From the NCBI GenBank assembly GCA_013076295.1, contig RQOL01000374.1:1736001-1800000 (forward strand): a stretch of DNA of 64,000 nt. Reading direction: 5' to 3'. The DNA is from Sanderia malayensis (taxonomy: Eukaryota > Cnidaria > Scyphozoa > Semaeostomeae > Pelagiidae). The position numbers and the translations under genes were made by a program. Position 1 is the stretch's first letter. Every line of letters starts with the position of its first letter. Shown here in pieces: positions 1 through 11,040 of this stretch. Below the pieces are notes generated by a model. The model ran no database searches and was not told the origin of the DNA. It saw only the letters and a list, made by a program, of their open reading frames with translations.

Positions 1-1735
1 ATATTTATCCGATGTGTTTGTCTTCGTTCCGTTCTCCACAGTAATGTTCAGACTGATCGACTTCTGGTGTTTAGATCGAAAGTACCTTCACAGTTAAGGA
101 TTGCTAGCATTAAAGACATTAGTGATCAAGTCATGGAAGCTATAGATAAGATTTATGAAGATATAAGTGAATATAAAGAAAACGGCAGTGGGTGGAATTT
201 TTTAAAAAGTTGTGAGTTGTGAGGGTATGTACGATCCACCTTTGAGTGGATCGTACATATCCTCACACATCAGATCCTACATCAATTCATCAGAAAAGAT
301 TTTAACAGCCTCTATCGAACCAGAAGGTGATTCTGATGTTGATAATGACGATGCTGATGGTAACAGAAGTTGGGTTCCTGGAGGAATAAGATACATTGAT
401 TCGTTTTCTTTCCTAAGCAGAGGTTTAGCAGAACTTGCTAGCAACGTTCCTGATGACGAATTATCCTTAGTGAATGAATATTTGAGAAAAATGCAGCATA
501 ACGTGGACTTTGATGAAGGATTCAGATTATTGAGAAGGAAAGGTGTATATCCATTTGATTGGGTAGATAGTGTAGAAAAGATGCATGCAACATCACTACC
601 TTCGCAGGAAGAATTCTATAATGAACTGAACGATTAGTGATGATGATTATGAACATGCTCAAAGTGTTTGGCGATTCTTTAGATGTAACACCTTCAACGA
701 TTACCATGAACTCTACTTGGTAACTGACGTTCTCCAACTCGCTCATGCTTTTTAATCATTTTGCAAGCTTGGACTCGATTATTATGGTTCAGATCCTGCA
801 TGGTACATATCACTATCAGCATTTGCTTGGGATGTAATGTTGAAGATCACAGGTATCAAGCTGGAATTATTAACTGAAGAGAAGAAAGATATGTATTTGT
901 TCCTGGAAAGAGGTATACGAGGAGGTGTATCGATGGTGATGAAGCGGCATGCAGAGACTACAGCACGCTCATCCATCATATACAAGGATGGAAATAATCT
1001 ATATGGACATGCAATGTCACAAGATCTCCCAGCCGATTGTTTCAGACTCTTAAGTTTTGAAGAGATTCAAAGATGTGATGTTCGTCAGATGTTTGAAAGA
1101 GAAGATCGAAGAAAAGGCTACATTTTTCGAGTGGATCTCGAATTTCCTCATGAATTACATGATAAGCATGCTGATCTACCCCTCGCTCCTGAGAGAGTTA
1201 AAGTTAAGGAAGGATGGTTATTACCACTACAAAGAGAAATGCACCAGCCAGTTTATAATAAGACCTTTTCCACCACAGCAAAGTTAATACCAACACTCTT
1301 AGTTAAGAAGGTGACATCATTGATGTTTACAACAGTGTTTAGATCTTGCTTTAAAACTTACCAAAATACACAACGTTATCGAATTGAATCAAAACAATTG
1401 GTTGAAAAAGTATATTGATTTCAACACCATCATACAGAGTAATGTAGAAAATGACTTTGAGTGGGATTTCTTCAAATTGATGAACAATGCTGTGTTTGGG
1501 AAGACAATGGAGAATGTGCGAAATCATAGAAAGTTTGACGTGTGTACAAGAGGTGAAAAGTTGGCGAAATAGGTTCATTTTCTTCAGTTCTATGGAGCGA
1601 TTAATGTCAATCGAGATACATTGATCGTGCAGAGAAAATTGAAAACAGTACATCTAAACAAACCAATCTACCTTGGTTTCAGTATATTAGATCTCAGTAA
1701 AGAGCACATGTATGATTATCACTACAACTATGCAA
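1..1735 (+). pseudogene. Broken protein-primed DNA polymerase B (Polinton/Maverick-type)
   Basis: Family B DNA polymerases of this type copy linear virus-like transposons from a protein primer. The conserved order is visible across several frames: a GSGW stretch near 187-197, a YDPPLSGSYI stretch near 230-260, an exonuclease-side segment to 637, the YLVTDVLQLAHAF segment (about 714-752), then AWDVMLKITGIKLELL and GIRGGVSM (830-930), the polymerase motif-A-like YKDGNNLYGHAMS (980-1018), and WLKKYIDFNT through MNNAVFGKTMENVR (1400-1525). A last piece, KPIYLGFSILDLSKEHMYDY, lies near 1660-1715. At least three frame changes or stops break it (near 640, 755 and 1290-1390). It ends abruptly where the satellite starts, so the C-terminal palm/thumb is missing, and its 5' end lies outside the window. 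No intact protein can be made. It is probably from the same element type as the integrase pieces at 5-9 kb and 57 kb. Confidence 0.85.
218..267. repeat. Imperfect hairpin inside the polymerase relic
   Basis: Arms 218-239 and 246-267 are inverted repeats of 22 bp with one mismatch around a 6-base loop. The hairpin overlaps codons for a natural-looking YDPPLSGSYI stretch, so it may be chance codon symmetry rather than an inserted element. Confidence 0.7.
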
Positions 1736-1739
1736 AGTT

Positions 1740-2990
1740 GTAGTGATGATGCACCCCACGTTCAATGGGTTAGCTCACTGCGCTGGCCTCTGTGGTTGGC
1801 GCACTGCCTGCACTGCATTCGTGTACGCTCATGCCTCTTTCAACCCCACGTACGATGGGTTGGCTCGCTGCGCTCACCTGTGCTTGACGCACTTCATGTG
1901 CTGCATTGGCTTACGCTCATGCCTCTTTCAATCCCAGGTACGATTCTGTGGTTGGCGCACTTCGTGCGCTGCGTTCGCTTACGCTCATGCCTTTTTCAAA
2001 CCCACGTACAATGGGTTAGCTCGCTATGCTCGCCTCCGTTGTTGGCGCACTTAGTGCGCTGCATTGGCTTACGCTCATGCCTCTTTCAACCCCACGTAGG
2101 ATGTGTTAGCTCGCTGCACTCCCCTGTGGTTGGCACACTTCGTGCACTGCATTCACTCAGGCTCATGCCCCTTTCAACCCCACTTACAATGGGTTAGGTC
2201 GCTGCGCTCGCCTGACTATCTATTATCAAGAAACATTGACTGAAAGGGCACACTTCGTGCGCTGCATTCGCTTACGCTCATGCCCCTTTCAACCCCACCT
2301 TCAATGGGTTAACTCGCTGCGCTCGCCTGTGGTTGGCGCATTTCGTGCGCTGCATTCGCTTACACTCATGCCGCTTTCAACCCCACCTACAATGGGTTAG
2401 CTCGCTATGCTCGCCTGTCTATCTATTATCAAGAAACATTGACTAATAGGGCGCACCTCGTGCGCTGCATTCGCTTACCCTCATGCCCCTTTCAACGCCA
2501 CTTACAATGGGTTAGCTCGCTGCGCTCGCCTCACTATCTATTATCAATAAACATTGACTGATAGGACGCACTTCGTGCGTTGCATTCGCTTACCCTCATG
2601 CCCCTTTCAACCCCACTTACAATGGGATAGCTCGCTGCGCTCGCCTGTGGTCGACGCACTGCGTGCGCTGCATTCACTCAGGCTCATGCCCCTTTCAACC
2701 CCACTTACAATGGGTTAGCTCGCTGCGCTCGCCTGACTATCTATTATCAAGAAACATTGACTGATAGGGCACACTTCGTGCGCTGCATTCGCTTACACTC
2801 ATGCCCCTTTCAACCCCACCTACAATGGGTTAGCTCGCTGCAATCGCCTGTCTATCTATTATCAAGAAACATTGACTGATAGGGCACACTTCGTGCGCTG
2901 CATTCGCTTACGCTCATGCCTCTGCCTACTCCTCCTGCAACAGTTTGGCTCTCTTCGCTCGCCTGATAACCCCTTATCATAATTTGTTTA
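1740..2990 (+). repeat. Satellite array, unit about 88 bp, with a longer variant
   Basis: The region is a run of about a dozen related units. Each holds CGCTGCATTCGCTTACGCTC, a CCCCTTTCAACCCCAC block and TGGGTTAGCTCGCTGCGCTC. Two linkers alternate: a short TGGTTGGCGCACTTCGTG linker, and a longer one containing CTATTATCAAGAAACATTGA. Open frames across it are repeat artefacts. The same unit recurs at 9.01-9.25 kb and once at about 42.28 kb. The array starts exactly where the polymerase relic is cut. Confidence 0.9.
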
Positions 2991-3720
2991 TTAAAGCTTT
3001 GGGCTTGTTTACATTAGGCCTAAGCGTCGCAAGCATGCCGAAGCAACAATGGCGGTCGCCTACTACCTAAACTACAACTATCTCACTCAAAAAAGCAAAA
3101 CAAAGCTATCACCCGTGTTCTCAATTGTTTCCTGTAATTTTCCAGAGGTCTCTCAAACAATTAGCAAGTCTTCACAAAGATAAGTCAGGTCGTAAAACAC
3201 TTTGAAAGGCACCCAGTTATCCTTTGTGTTCAAAACAAAAACACCCGTCTTCTCCAAAAGTACCTGCTGTTCAACCCGAGGGCAAATTTGCATGATAACG
3301 AAATCCGCGTGACTGTTCACGGGAAGTCGCGAAAGAGCCAATCAAATGACAGCAAAAGGCGAAACGGGTCACGCGAAGAGCGATCACTAAGTTCGAAAAT
3401 GGAGTTCGCTGCGCGAATTTGGAAGTTTCGCCAGCGTAAACCGTAGTTTTTTTGTGATAGCACAATTAGCAGAATAATTAATGGAATAATTCAATAATTT
3501 GGAAGAAAATCGAAAAAATAAATCCATTACCATGGTTAAATTAATAAACTAAGCATTCAGTGTGAATTTCATTGCCATATATCCACATACAAAAAAGCCT
3601 TTGTGATTACACGCTACGCCGTTTCGGCCCATTGTTTTAGGGCGTTCAGCCTATTGCTTCGGGTAGAATCTATTGTTTTTGGCAGGGAAAGTGCGTCATC
3701 ACGTGACATCGCAGAATAGT
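2991..3720. repeat. Dispersed repeat A, first copy; no gene
   Basis: This non-coding stretch shares long blocks with 17.94-18.31 kb: GGGCTTGTTTACATTAGGCC, GAAACGGGTCACG, and a TTTGTGATAGCACAATTAGC block followed by an ATTAATGGAATAATTCAA tail. A shorter part (CGCCAGCGTAAACCGT and GCCGTTTCGGCCCATTGTTT) also recurs at 9.76-9.98 kb. Short open frames here are not conserved between copies. It looks like a non-autonomous mobile element, but I could not fix its ends. Confidence 0.65.
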
Positions 3721-3724
3721 AATA

Positions 3725-4147
3725 TTAGATATAGACACTATTTCTCGTATCGTCATCTTTTTGAACTTCTTCACTGTTGAAGACTCGATAGCCCAGGTTG
3801 TATAATATAAAATTATATTCTTTCTTATCTGCTGGTAGGCTCCCTTTGGTAGTATATGCATTGCTATATTTTTGTCTTAGCATTAAATCACTGAATCCAA
3901 CCTGGTCTCTTCCAATCCTAAAGATACATGCCATTTTCCAGAAGCTTCGGATGGAATTTTTATCACTTTCAATCCTATCACTCAGCTCATATAACATTTC
4001 TACTAAAGCCACTTCCCATTTCCCATGAAGATGTAATGGTTCTTTAAACTTTATTCTTTGATTAAAATCACTATAAAGTGAACATGTAAAGTAGAAATCG
4101 TTGATCATTTTAACTGAATTATAAGTCAATCCGGCACTTTTCTTCAA
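3725..4147 (-). pseudogene. Polinton minor-capsid (penton)-like protein, N-terminal fragment
   Basis: The reading frame resembles the start of penton/minor-capsid proteins of Polinton-type elements: an F-x-T-x-S opening, then a segment ending in LHLHGKWEVALVEMLYE. That L-x-G-x-WEV-x-L-x-E pattern is the family hallmark. The natural start may be the methionine about 14 residues in (near 4108), because the preceding residues overlap the end of the upstream capsid-like gene. The frame stops at 3725 and no homologous C-terminal half follows, so it is truncated. In complete elements such proteins build the vertex of an icosahedral particle; this copy cannot. The assignment rests on motif memory and is moderate. 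Confidence 0.5.
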
Positions 4148-5472
4148 ACTGGTTAGATATATCCTGTAGTGTTTCCCAATCGTAGATTCTAATGTTGATT
4201 GACTTTATGTTTGAAGTTATAACATCATATGATGGTGGGTTGATAGCTACTTTGTGAATGGTGTCTTTCCTATCATCATCATAAACCACCAATCCCAATA
4301 GTGGAATGATTTCTCTACTTATAATAAAGTTACAACAAACGGCAAAGACATTGTGATTTATGCTCACATCCTTTCGAAAGAATGTACATCCAATCATTCT
4401 GCCTTTTGTAGCACCCATTAGTGGTTGAGTTAACGTTTCACCTCTATTGGTTAGTGTTATGTACATATTCAAATTACAGGTCTGATCCTTAAAGTAATAG
4501 ATGTCTCACCAGTATATTGTTTAGATGAATAGAAGAATGTTGGATTTATAAGATTATCATCATCATCATCCAACTTGATAGATATTTTTTGAAATTTTAG
4601 TTTCTCCAAGGGAGCAAACACTATGTTCTTTGGTCATCATAAAACGACAGCCTTCTCAATACTCATTTCTTTTAAATTCCACCAACATAGTTGCTTTCTA
4701 GAAGATCACATTTCACATTTATAGCTGTATGTGGATTTATATGTACACCATCTTTGATTCTTGTTAAACATTTGATCTTCCTTCCTTTAACTGAACCCCC
4801 ATAAGCTTTCTTTTTGTATATGATTAAATCCATACTTTGCAGAGGTCGCACAACATCTCCTATTTTATAATTAGATTGATACTTAATGTATTACCAATTA
4901 TGTTCTTCCAAGGAATTAGTGAAATTCCCTTCTAATCCAAGGAAATATGCTAGGGGTCTGGAAAATCTAATGAACAATGAACTAGTGTGTGTTGTTTTCT
5001 CTGGTTCGCAGTATCCTAATGACCTTAAATCATCCTTCATTTCAAACTCTACCTTTCCTTCAATCAAGAAAACTGATAACATATTCTTTAACTGACAACC
5101 GAAATCAGGAAAATCCAATAGCATGTCATTGAATAATCTCTTGAATTCGTAGTACATGAAAGTGTTATATTTCGTTTTGATGACGTCTTTATCGAGAAAG
5201 ACTCTCTCATAAAAAAATTCATATACTCCCCAGTTTATGTTACGATTTTTATCTGTGATCACGGCATACTAATTTGAAATTGAAACCCAATATTGATTGT
5301 ACAATCCTTGCTCTCCTCTATCTGGTAGAGTCATTTGTAATAATCCCATTTCCAACTTTCTCTTGCTATCCAAGTTGAATACATGAGGTAAAGTGACCAT
5401 ATAATCAACTAACTTGTTTCTATCAGTGGTGAATCCTGAAGGAAGGACCATTTCAAATTCCTCATGAATCAT
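4119..5472 (-). pseudogene. Polinton minor-capsid (penton)-like gene with frame breaks
   Basis: Read from 5472 downwards, an opening FEMVLPSGFTTDRNKL and an LEMGLLQMTLPD stretch give the same N-terminal plan as the neighbouring gene. The frame stops at 5269 and resumes at 5262-4891. A further coding-like segment lies near 4860-4685, and the C-terminal part is at 4472-4119, with REIIPLLGLVVYDDDR and INIRIYDWETLQ resembling the known C-terminal jelly-roll region. Several frame changes and stops separate these blocks (near 5265, 4880, 4685 and 4480). It lies directly downstream of the integrase-chromodomain gene on the same strand, as expected for genes of one Polinton. It may be one decayed gene or two fused relics. 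Confidence 0.5.
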
Positions 5473-6366
5473 ATCGCCTCGAATTGTGCTTCAGCAACCC
5501 ATTCATCAAACTTTGGTGCATAGCCTCGCCATCTTATTAAATAGACGTTTTTCTCTTTTCGCTCTTTCTTTTTAAGAACCTCTTCAACAATAAACGTTTT
5601 TGGTAAATACATGAGTTGTAGTTCTTCCTTGTAGAAACAATCACTCACTTTCTCACCTTTAAGGTCTTCAACTTCATACATTGTTGGTAGCCTTTCTTTA
5701 AAACTTTGCTAATCTTAAAAATTTTTTCAATATAATTTCGTAAATAACCTTTCTTGAAGAACCTTTTTTTCAGACTCAAGCTAACGTAATCACCAACTTT
5801 GATATTGACTTGTCTCGTGCTCAGCAAACAACTTCTCTCTGACAATATTAGCGTTGCTTTTATTGACAGCTGATGGTCCCATGCTGATGGATCGATGGTA
5901 GGTGTTGTCATAGGATTGAACAAACTCTTGTAAATTATTGATGTATCTGAGAGTGATTCTTGCGGTAAAGTATCAATACATGCAACCTTTTAGCGTCCTA
6001 TTAAACCTCTCTACAATGGCTGCTTTTACTTCATTGTTAGCTGTGTAGAATCCAATGTTGTCTTTCTTCAGCAATTCTTGAAAATCTTTATTCATGAATT
6101 CATTCCCTTTATCTGACCTCACCTTTTGTAGCCGTCTTTCAAGCAAGATATCTTGAAAGGCTCTTACAATTTCTCCTGATGTTTTCCTCTTCAGAGGTTT
6201 CACCCGAGCATACTTGCTGAATGTATCGATAAGTTAATAGGAATGTAACATTATCATTCCCCTTCTTCAAATAACTCATGTCAACGAGATCACATTCCAA
6301 CAAATAGTCTACATTATTCGTAATTATTCTCACATTTGAAATTCCTCCTACTAGGTTTATGTAATG
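5469..6366 (-). pseudogene. Polinton integrase, catalytic core and chromodomain (3' part)
   Basis: This is a retrovirus-type (rve) integrase that would insert the element's DNA ends. Catalytic acids are visible: an Asp in ECDLVDMSYL (about 6290), an Asp in VRSDKGNEFMN (about 6105) and a Glu in AAIVERFNRTLKG (about 6000). The C-terminal end at 5681-5469 is a chromodomain with VYLIRWRGYAPKFDEW, which in related elements guides integration to modified chromatin. Frameshifts lie near 6335, 6235, 5990-5920 and 5690. The start of the gene is at 8562-8417; an inserted element separates the two halves. The plus-strand copy at 57.4 kb gives the uninterrupted sequence for comparison. Confidence 0.88.
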
Positions 6367-8416
6367 ACTAACACCGCCAGACACGTTAAGCAATGCATTC
6401 TAATTAAAGTTGATTAAGTTGTCATAAGATCACTGTTCGTCAGGCACGCAAAGAAAAACAATTTTGTTTGAAATCATTGAAAACCTGATAGTTTCCAGCA
6501 TTCCCCGACCACATGTTTCATGGAAGCCCTGAGTCGTGATTTCCATTGCGAGGTTGTTGCAGGTGCGGACACGTTAAGCAATTGGTTCTAATGAAAGTTG
6601 ATTAAGTTGCAATAAGATGAGTGGTCGGAGACGCAAAGAACAAGAATTTCCTATGATCAATGGAATCCCCGTGTCCCCATTTCCATTCCAAGGTTGTTCC
6701 AGGTCCATGATGACTTAAATTGAAATCATTGAAAACCTCATAGTTGCCAGCATTCCGAAGGTTGTTCCAGGTCCATGATGATATAAATTGAAATCATTGA
6801 AATCCTCATACTTCTATCCATTCTCCGACCACATAGTCCATGGGAGCCCCGAGCTCTGATTTCCATTCCAAGGTTGTTCCAGGTCCATGTTTTCTCTGAT
6901 GATTTAACTTGATCATTCAAATCTTCAAAGCTTCATCCATTCCCCAGAGCATGGTCCATGGAATCCCGGATCCCAAGTTTCATTTCATGGTTGTTCTAGG
7001 TCCATGTTTTCTCCCATGATTTAACTTGAAATCATTCAAATCTTCAAAGTTGCATCCATTCCCCCACAGCATGGTCCATGGAATCCCGGATCCCAAGTTT
7101 CATTTCAAGGTTGTTCTAGGTCCATGTTTTCTCCCATGATTTAATTTGAAATGATTCTGATCCTCATATTTCCATCCTTTTCCCCATGGAAGCCCGAGGT
7201 CTGATTCCATTCCAAAGTTGTTCCAGGTCCATTTTTCTGCGATGCAAATGTTTGTGCACTTCTGAGCATCCCGGAAACTTCTCGATTTAAACCGAACGGA
7301 GAGAAGCGTTGCGATTGAATAGTATATCAGAAAACATAATTGGATCCATTTAATTCGAAATTGCGATTAGAGAATATACAATATTAAAAATATAGAATCA
7401 AATTCGTAAAAACATATTTACCATTACACGAATTCCATGAAAAGAATACAAAAGTGCATTGTGAAAATTTTGGAGGGGTCCCAAAGTTAGATGCATCTAA
7501 ACACGCAGTCAAAAATTCATGATATATAAAAGGGTTTTAAATACAGCAGATCATGAAAATTTTTAATTGATTCACTCACATATTTCACAGACCAAATGCA
7601 CAACTTTGGCGTTTTGAATTGCAGCTCAGTGGTGAGCACGTTTCCAGTTTAGAATCGATGTGAAGTGGAAGCAAATTTTTCCAGCTTGAGCACACGTTTA
7701 TGTTATGCAGAAGGAAAATGACGTGCTTGAAATCCACAACTTTAGCCTTCGGATGGCCAGTCGTGAACAGTAATTCTGTGCCAAATTCGAAAATGGACAT
7801 CAGTAAAACGGTAGCAAAAATAAAACGCAGTTTGGTTCGGTTTGTCCCGTCCCAAATTCGAAAATGGACATCAACTGCATGCTCGCCCAAGGAAGGAAGC
7901 AACTTCCTCGTCAATCAAAGGCCACAGTACCAAAAGGCGCGATCGGATTAGTGTCAAACGCAACAGGGATTCATTGTTTCGAAAATGGTAAACAACACAC
8001 GATGGATCTTTCCAGAAGCACGACATCATTTCAAATGCCTTTAGCCAGGGGTCGCATATCACAACATGTTTTGTTCGACTGAATGCTTTAGTATGCGAGG
8101 AAGCTCGGGACATCTCCCCCTCGCACGCAAAACAAAAGCCGAGGCACGGCAGTATCTGACACATTACACAAAGCAGAGATTTGAGCAAAACAAAGGGCGG
8201 AAGAATTTTCGAAGGACAAAAGTGAAAATAGCTCAAAAAATACAACGAATTTTGAGCTGAAATAGAACGACTGCATCAAAGGAGGCGAAGAGGAATAAAT
8301 CGAAGCGTTTTCGAAAAAGAACATGCAAAACACGAAAGGCCCAGCCGTGGGACAACACCCCGGCCGGGTGGGCTTTGACCAGCGTTTCCGTCACCGCTCA
8401 GATATTATATAAGGTA
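6367..8416. mobile_element. 2.05-kb non-coding element inserted in the Polinton integrase (copy 1)
   Basis: Comparison with the uninterrupted integrase copy at 57.5 kb shows that integrase sequence stops at 6366 and resumes at 8417, with at most one base shared. There is therefore no ordinary target duplication. Left end ACTAACACC, right end near TATTATATAAGGTA. Inside are four to five imperfect repeats of about 120 bp (6.53-7.25 kb, containing AAGGTTGTTCCAGGTCCATG) and a distal part (7.25-8.41 kb) shared with copy 2. I see no convincing coding region; short frames at 7.6-8.3 kb are not kept between copies. A GC-rich imperfect palindrome (around CCCCGGCCGGG, 8360) lies about 55 bases from the right end. 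Non-duplicating insertion suggests a Helitron/Helentron-like element, but canonical TC/CTRR ends are not clear. Confidence 0.8.
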
Positions 8417-8562
8417 GAATACACCAAACTAGTTTTGCTCCATTCTTTGATATCTTTCCTTTTTAAATTAGGAATCAACTTCTTAAATTCACTATATGCT
8501 TTATTAAAACCCCCTAGAGAACCAGGCACAGAAGGATCAGAATATAACTTTTCAATATTCAT
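8417..8562 (-). pseudogene. Polinton integrase, N-terminal fragment
   Basis: The frame opens with MNIEKLYSDPSVPGSLGGFN and runs through EFKKLIPNLKRKD into SKTSLVYS before the inserted element cuts it. The start ATG overlaps the stop of the upstream basic-protein gene in an ATGA arrangement. Its continuation is 6366 down to 5469. The same N-terminus is present at 9386-9290 and 57393 onward. Confidence 0.85.
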
Positions 8563-8801
8563 ATTAAATCATTTAACATCTGCATTACTTTAACGTTAGA
8601 GCATCCTTTCTTCCTTCTCCTTCTCCTCCCTTTCAAATGATGTGGTGTTGTTTTCATAACCTTCTTTTCATTGCCACTCATCTTTGATGCTACATTCTTC
8701 TTCCTTGCAACCTTCTTTTTCGTTGATGGAAGTTTGTTCGAGATTTCCTTCTTAGGTTCTGGCTCACTTGAAAGCATGATTAATTTTTCATAGTCGATCA
8801 T
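8559..8801 (-). CDS. Small basic Polinton protein, copy 1
   Basis: This 80-residue frame has an acidic N-terminal segment, a lysine-rich middle and an arginine/lysine block (HHLKGRRRRRKKG) near residues 53-65. It ends by overlapping the integrase start through ATGA. A nearly identical copy lies at 9385-9627 and a C-terminal fragment at about 57.28-57.40 kb. In all three places it precedes the integrase N-terminus, which shows it is part of the element's gene order. Composition suggests nucleic-acid binding, perhaps a core-type protein; I cannot name the family. Only one residue near the C-terminus differs between the two full copies. Confidence 0.65.
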   Translation of the reverse strand: MIDYEKLIMLSSEPEPKKEISNKLPSTKKKVARKKNVASKMSGNEKKVMKTTPHHLKGRRRRRKKGCSNVKVMQMLNDLI

Positions 8802-9007
8802 AACTATCTATTACTAATGTTTAAGTATTCAATCTTATTTATAGCTATTTTGGCCTTAATATGATCATTGGAGCTTCATGTGGAAAGATGTTTGTTGTCA
8901 GTCAAAGTCCATCATCTTTGGATTGCGTGAAATCGCAGAGTAAATATCCATACTAGCCGGGGGCGCTCCCGTTCGCTCGCTTCCCGGAGGGGGCAAGTTA
9001 AAAAAAC

Positions 9008-9255
9008 CTAATGTGGTTGGCACACTTCGTGCACTGCATTCGCTTCCGCTCATGCCCCTTTCAACAGCTCGCTGCGCTTGCCTATCGTTGGCGCACTTCG
9101 TGCGCTGCATTCGCTTACACTCATGCCCTTTTCAACCCCAGGTACAATGGGTTAGCTCGCTGCGCTCGCTTGTGGTTGGCGCACTTTGTGCGCTGCATTT
9201 GCTTACGCTCATGCCCCTTTCAACCCCACGTACAATGGGTTAGCTCGTTATCATG
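9008..9255 (+). repeat. Short array of the 88-bp satellite
   Basis: About three units match the array at 1.74-2.99 kb (GCATTCGCTTACACTCATGC and AATGGGTTAGCTCGCTGCGC). It sits between the two copies of the basic-protein/integrase-start segment, apparently at the junction of that duplication. Confidence 0.88.
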
Positions 9256-9289
9256 CTCGTTATCTCTGCTTGTCTAGCCGTTTCCTTTT

Positions 9290-9627
9290 CAAATTAGGAA
9301 TCAACTTCTTAAATTCCCTATATGCTTTATTAAAACCCCCTAGAGAACCAGGCACATAAGGATCAGAATATAACTTTTCAATATTCATATTAAATCAATT
9401 AACATCTGCATTACTTTAACGTTAGAGCATCCTTTCTTCCTTCTCCTTCTCCTCCCTTTCAAATGATGTGGTGTTGTTTTCATAACCTTCTTTTCATTGC
9501 CACTCATCTTTGATGCTACATTCTTCTTCCTTGCAACCTTCTTTTTCGTTGATGGAAGTTTGTTCGAGATTTCCTTCTTAGGTTCTGGCTCACTTGAAAG
9601 CATGATTAATTTTTCATAGTCGATCAT
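9290..9627 (-). pseudogene. Second copy of basic protein plus integrase start
   Basis: The basic-protein frame (9627-9385) repeats the 8801-8559 gene almost perfectly. It is followed, through the same ATGA overlap, by about 30 codons of the integrase N-terminus, broken near 9290 just after the LIPNL segment. The upstream flank (to about 9.75 kb) is also duplicated from 8.80-8.93 kb. This is a segmental duplication of a Polinton piece, too short to be functional as an integrase. Confidence 0.8.
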
Positions 9628-9756
9628 AACTATCTGTTATTAATGTTTAAGTATTCAATCTTATTTATAGCTATTTTGGCCTTAATATGATCATTGGAGC
9701 TTCATGTGGAAAGATGTTTGTTCTCAGTCAAAGTCCATCATCTTTTGATTGCGTGA

Positions 9757-11040
9757 AATCGGAAGTTTCGCCAGCGTAAACCGTGGTTTATTCGTGATAG
9801 CCAATTAGGCGAACAAAAACAAAGAATTTCCAAACCTTTTAGTGGAAACGGTGAGCTCTCATATAGGTAACTTTTTGGTTCAGCAGGCAAAGAACAACTC
9901 ACTCAAACATAGGGCAGATTGAGGGCCTCAAAAAAAGCCTTTATGGATACCTCGTTTGCCGTTTCGGCCCATTGTTTTTCTATTACTGCTACCCCTGTTT
10001 TTTGCGTAGCTACCAACCTAACATGTGCTCCCCTCTATTTGCTCTAGTATACACTTTTGACACTGGGCTACCCTTTAAATATATCTTTAAATTTAAGGGA
10101 GTTTCTCGCCTATCGCGCGAAGCTTTTTTTCACGCTTTATTTCGGCCCCATGCTATCCTTTCGATTCGGCCTGTTGCCCAAAAATTTGATACAAAATTTG
10201 ATAACTATTAAGAAATAGATTAGATAGATAGATAGATGGATAGATTATTAAGAAATTCCATAGTTTACATAATGCAGCCTGTATTCAATTATTAAAATAT
10301 GTGAATATTTCATCTATAGCCGCTGCATATTCCTTATCAAAGGCTTGGACACATTTCAGCTTATCAAAAGCGGTGTATACCCTTTTGACTTACTATGCTG
10401 TTACGCGTTGATTTTATGAAAAGAGTATGTGTGGTCATCCTACTTCTACAGCAGCCTATATATTTGCATAACGGTGCAAAAAAGGCAGGGGTGCAAAAGT
10501 TAAGTTACATTATTATAATTGAAACATTTTTGTTTGTATATATGCGCTTTAATAGTTACCCGATTTTGCAACAAGTACATCTTCATTCGCTTGGTAGTTG
10601 AGGCGAGAGTGCATGGCTTAGGCCCGCAAAATGTCAGTCTTCGAACGCGGCGTATTCCCGTTTTATGGTTCCAAAATTATCTTTAACTGGTCAATAATGG
10701 CTTAGTAATATTCTTCTACTTCTTCGGCCAACAATTTTTTAAATTGATCAATTTTTAATGAAATAATTAAAGAATATATATCGCGGGTAGTACTACGCAC
10801 CGCTGTGAAAAGAATCACATTTTTCATTTCTTACTGTGTTAGCTTCGTTTTGATGTTTGGATCTCGTTTTCAACAACGAATGTGAAAATGGTCTATTGCT
10901 TCGAAAACGCGAATACAGTTGTTTGCCATCGGGCATTTTTCAATCTCTTTATCTACGTTGACGTGCTTGGGTGTATTACAGACCCAAATGTAAAATTTGC
11001 TAACTTTGGGCATGAAAAGTTTCGAATGGGCAAGGATGTA
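9757..11040. repeat. Dispersed repeat pieces, no gene
   Basis: 9757-9985 matches parts of dispersed repeat A. 10130-10205 (TTTATTTCGGCCCCATGCTA) matches 14.81-14.88 kb. 10880-11035 (GCCATCGGGCATTTTTCAAT and GGGCATGAAAAGTTTCGAATG without its last base) matches 15.11-15.25 kb. A short AGAT microsatellite lies at about 10.22 kb. I see no coding region in this stretch. Confidence 0.7.

Noticed and set aside
1712..2197. Open frames of 161 and 103 codons across the satellite
   Set aside because: Repeated peptide pattern follows the 88-bp unit and changes frame with unit length; no conserved protein.
1740..2990. CRISPR-like array
   Set aside because: Units are contiguous, with no unique spacers, and the genome is eukaryotic.
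9011..9277. Frames of 88 and 76 codons
   Set aside because: Same satellite artefact as at 1.7-3.0 kb.
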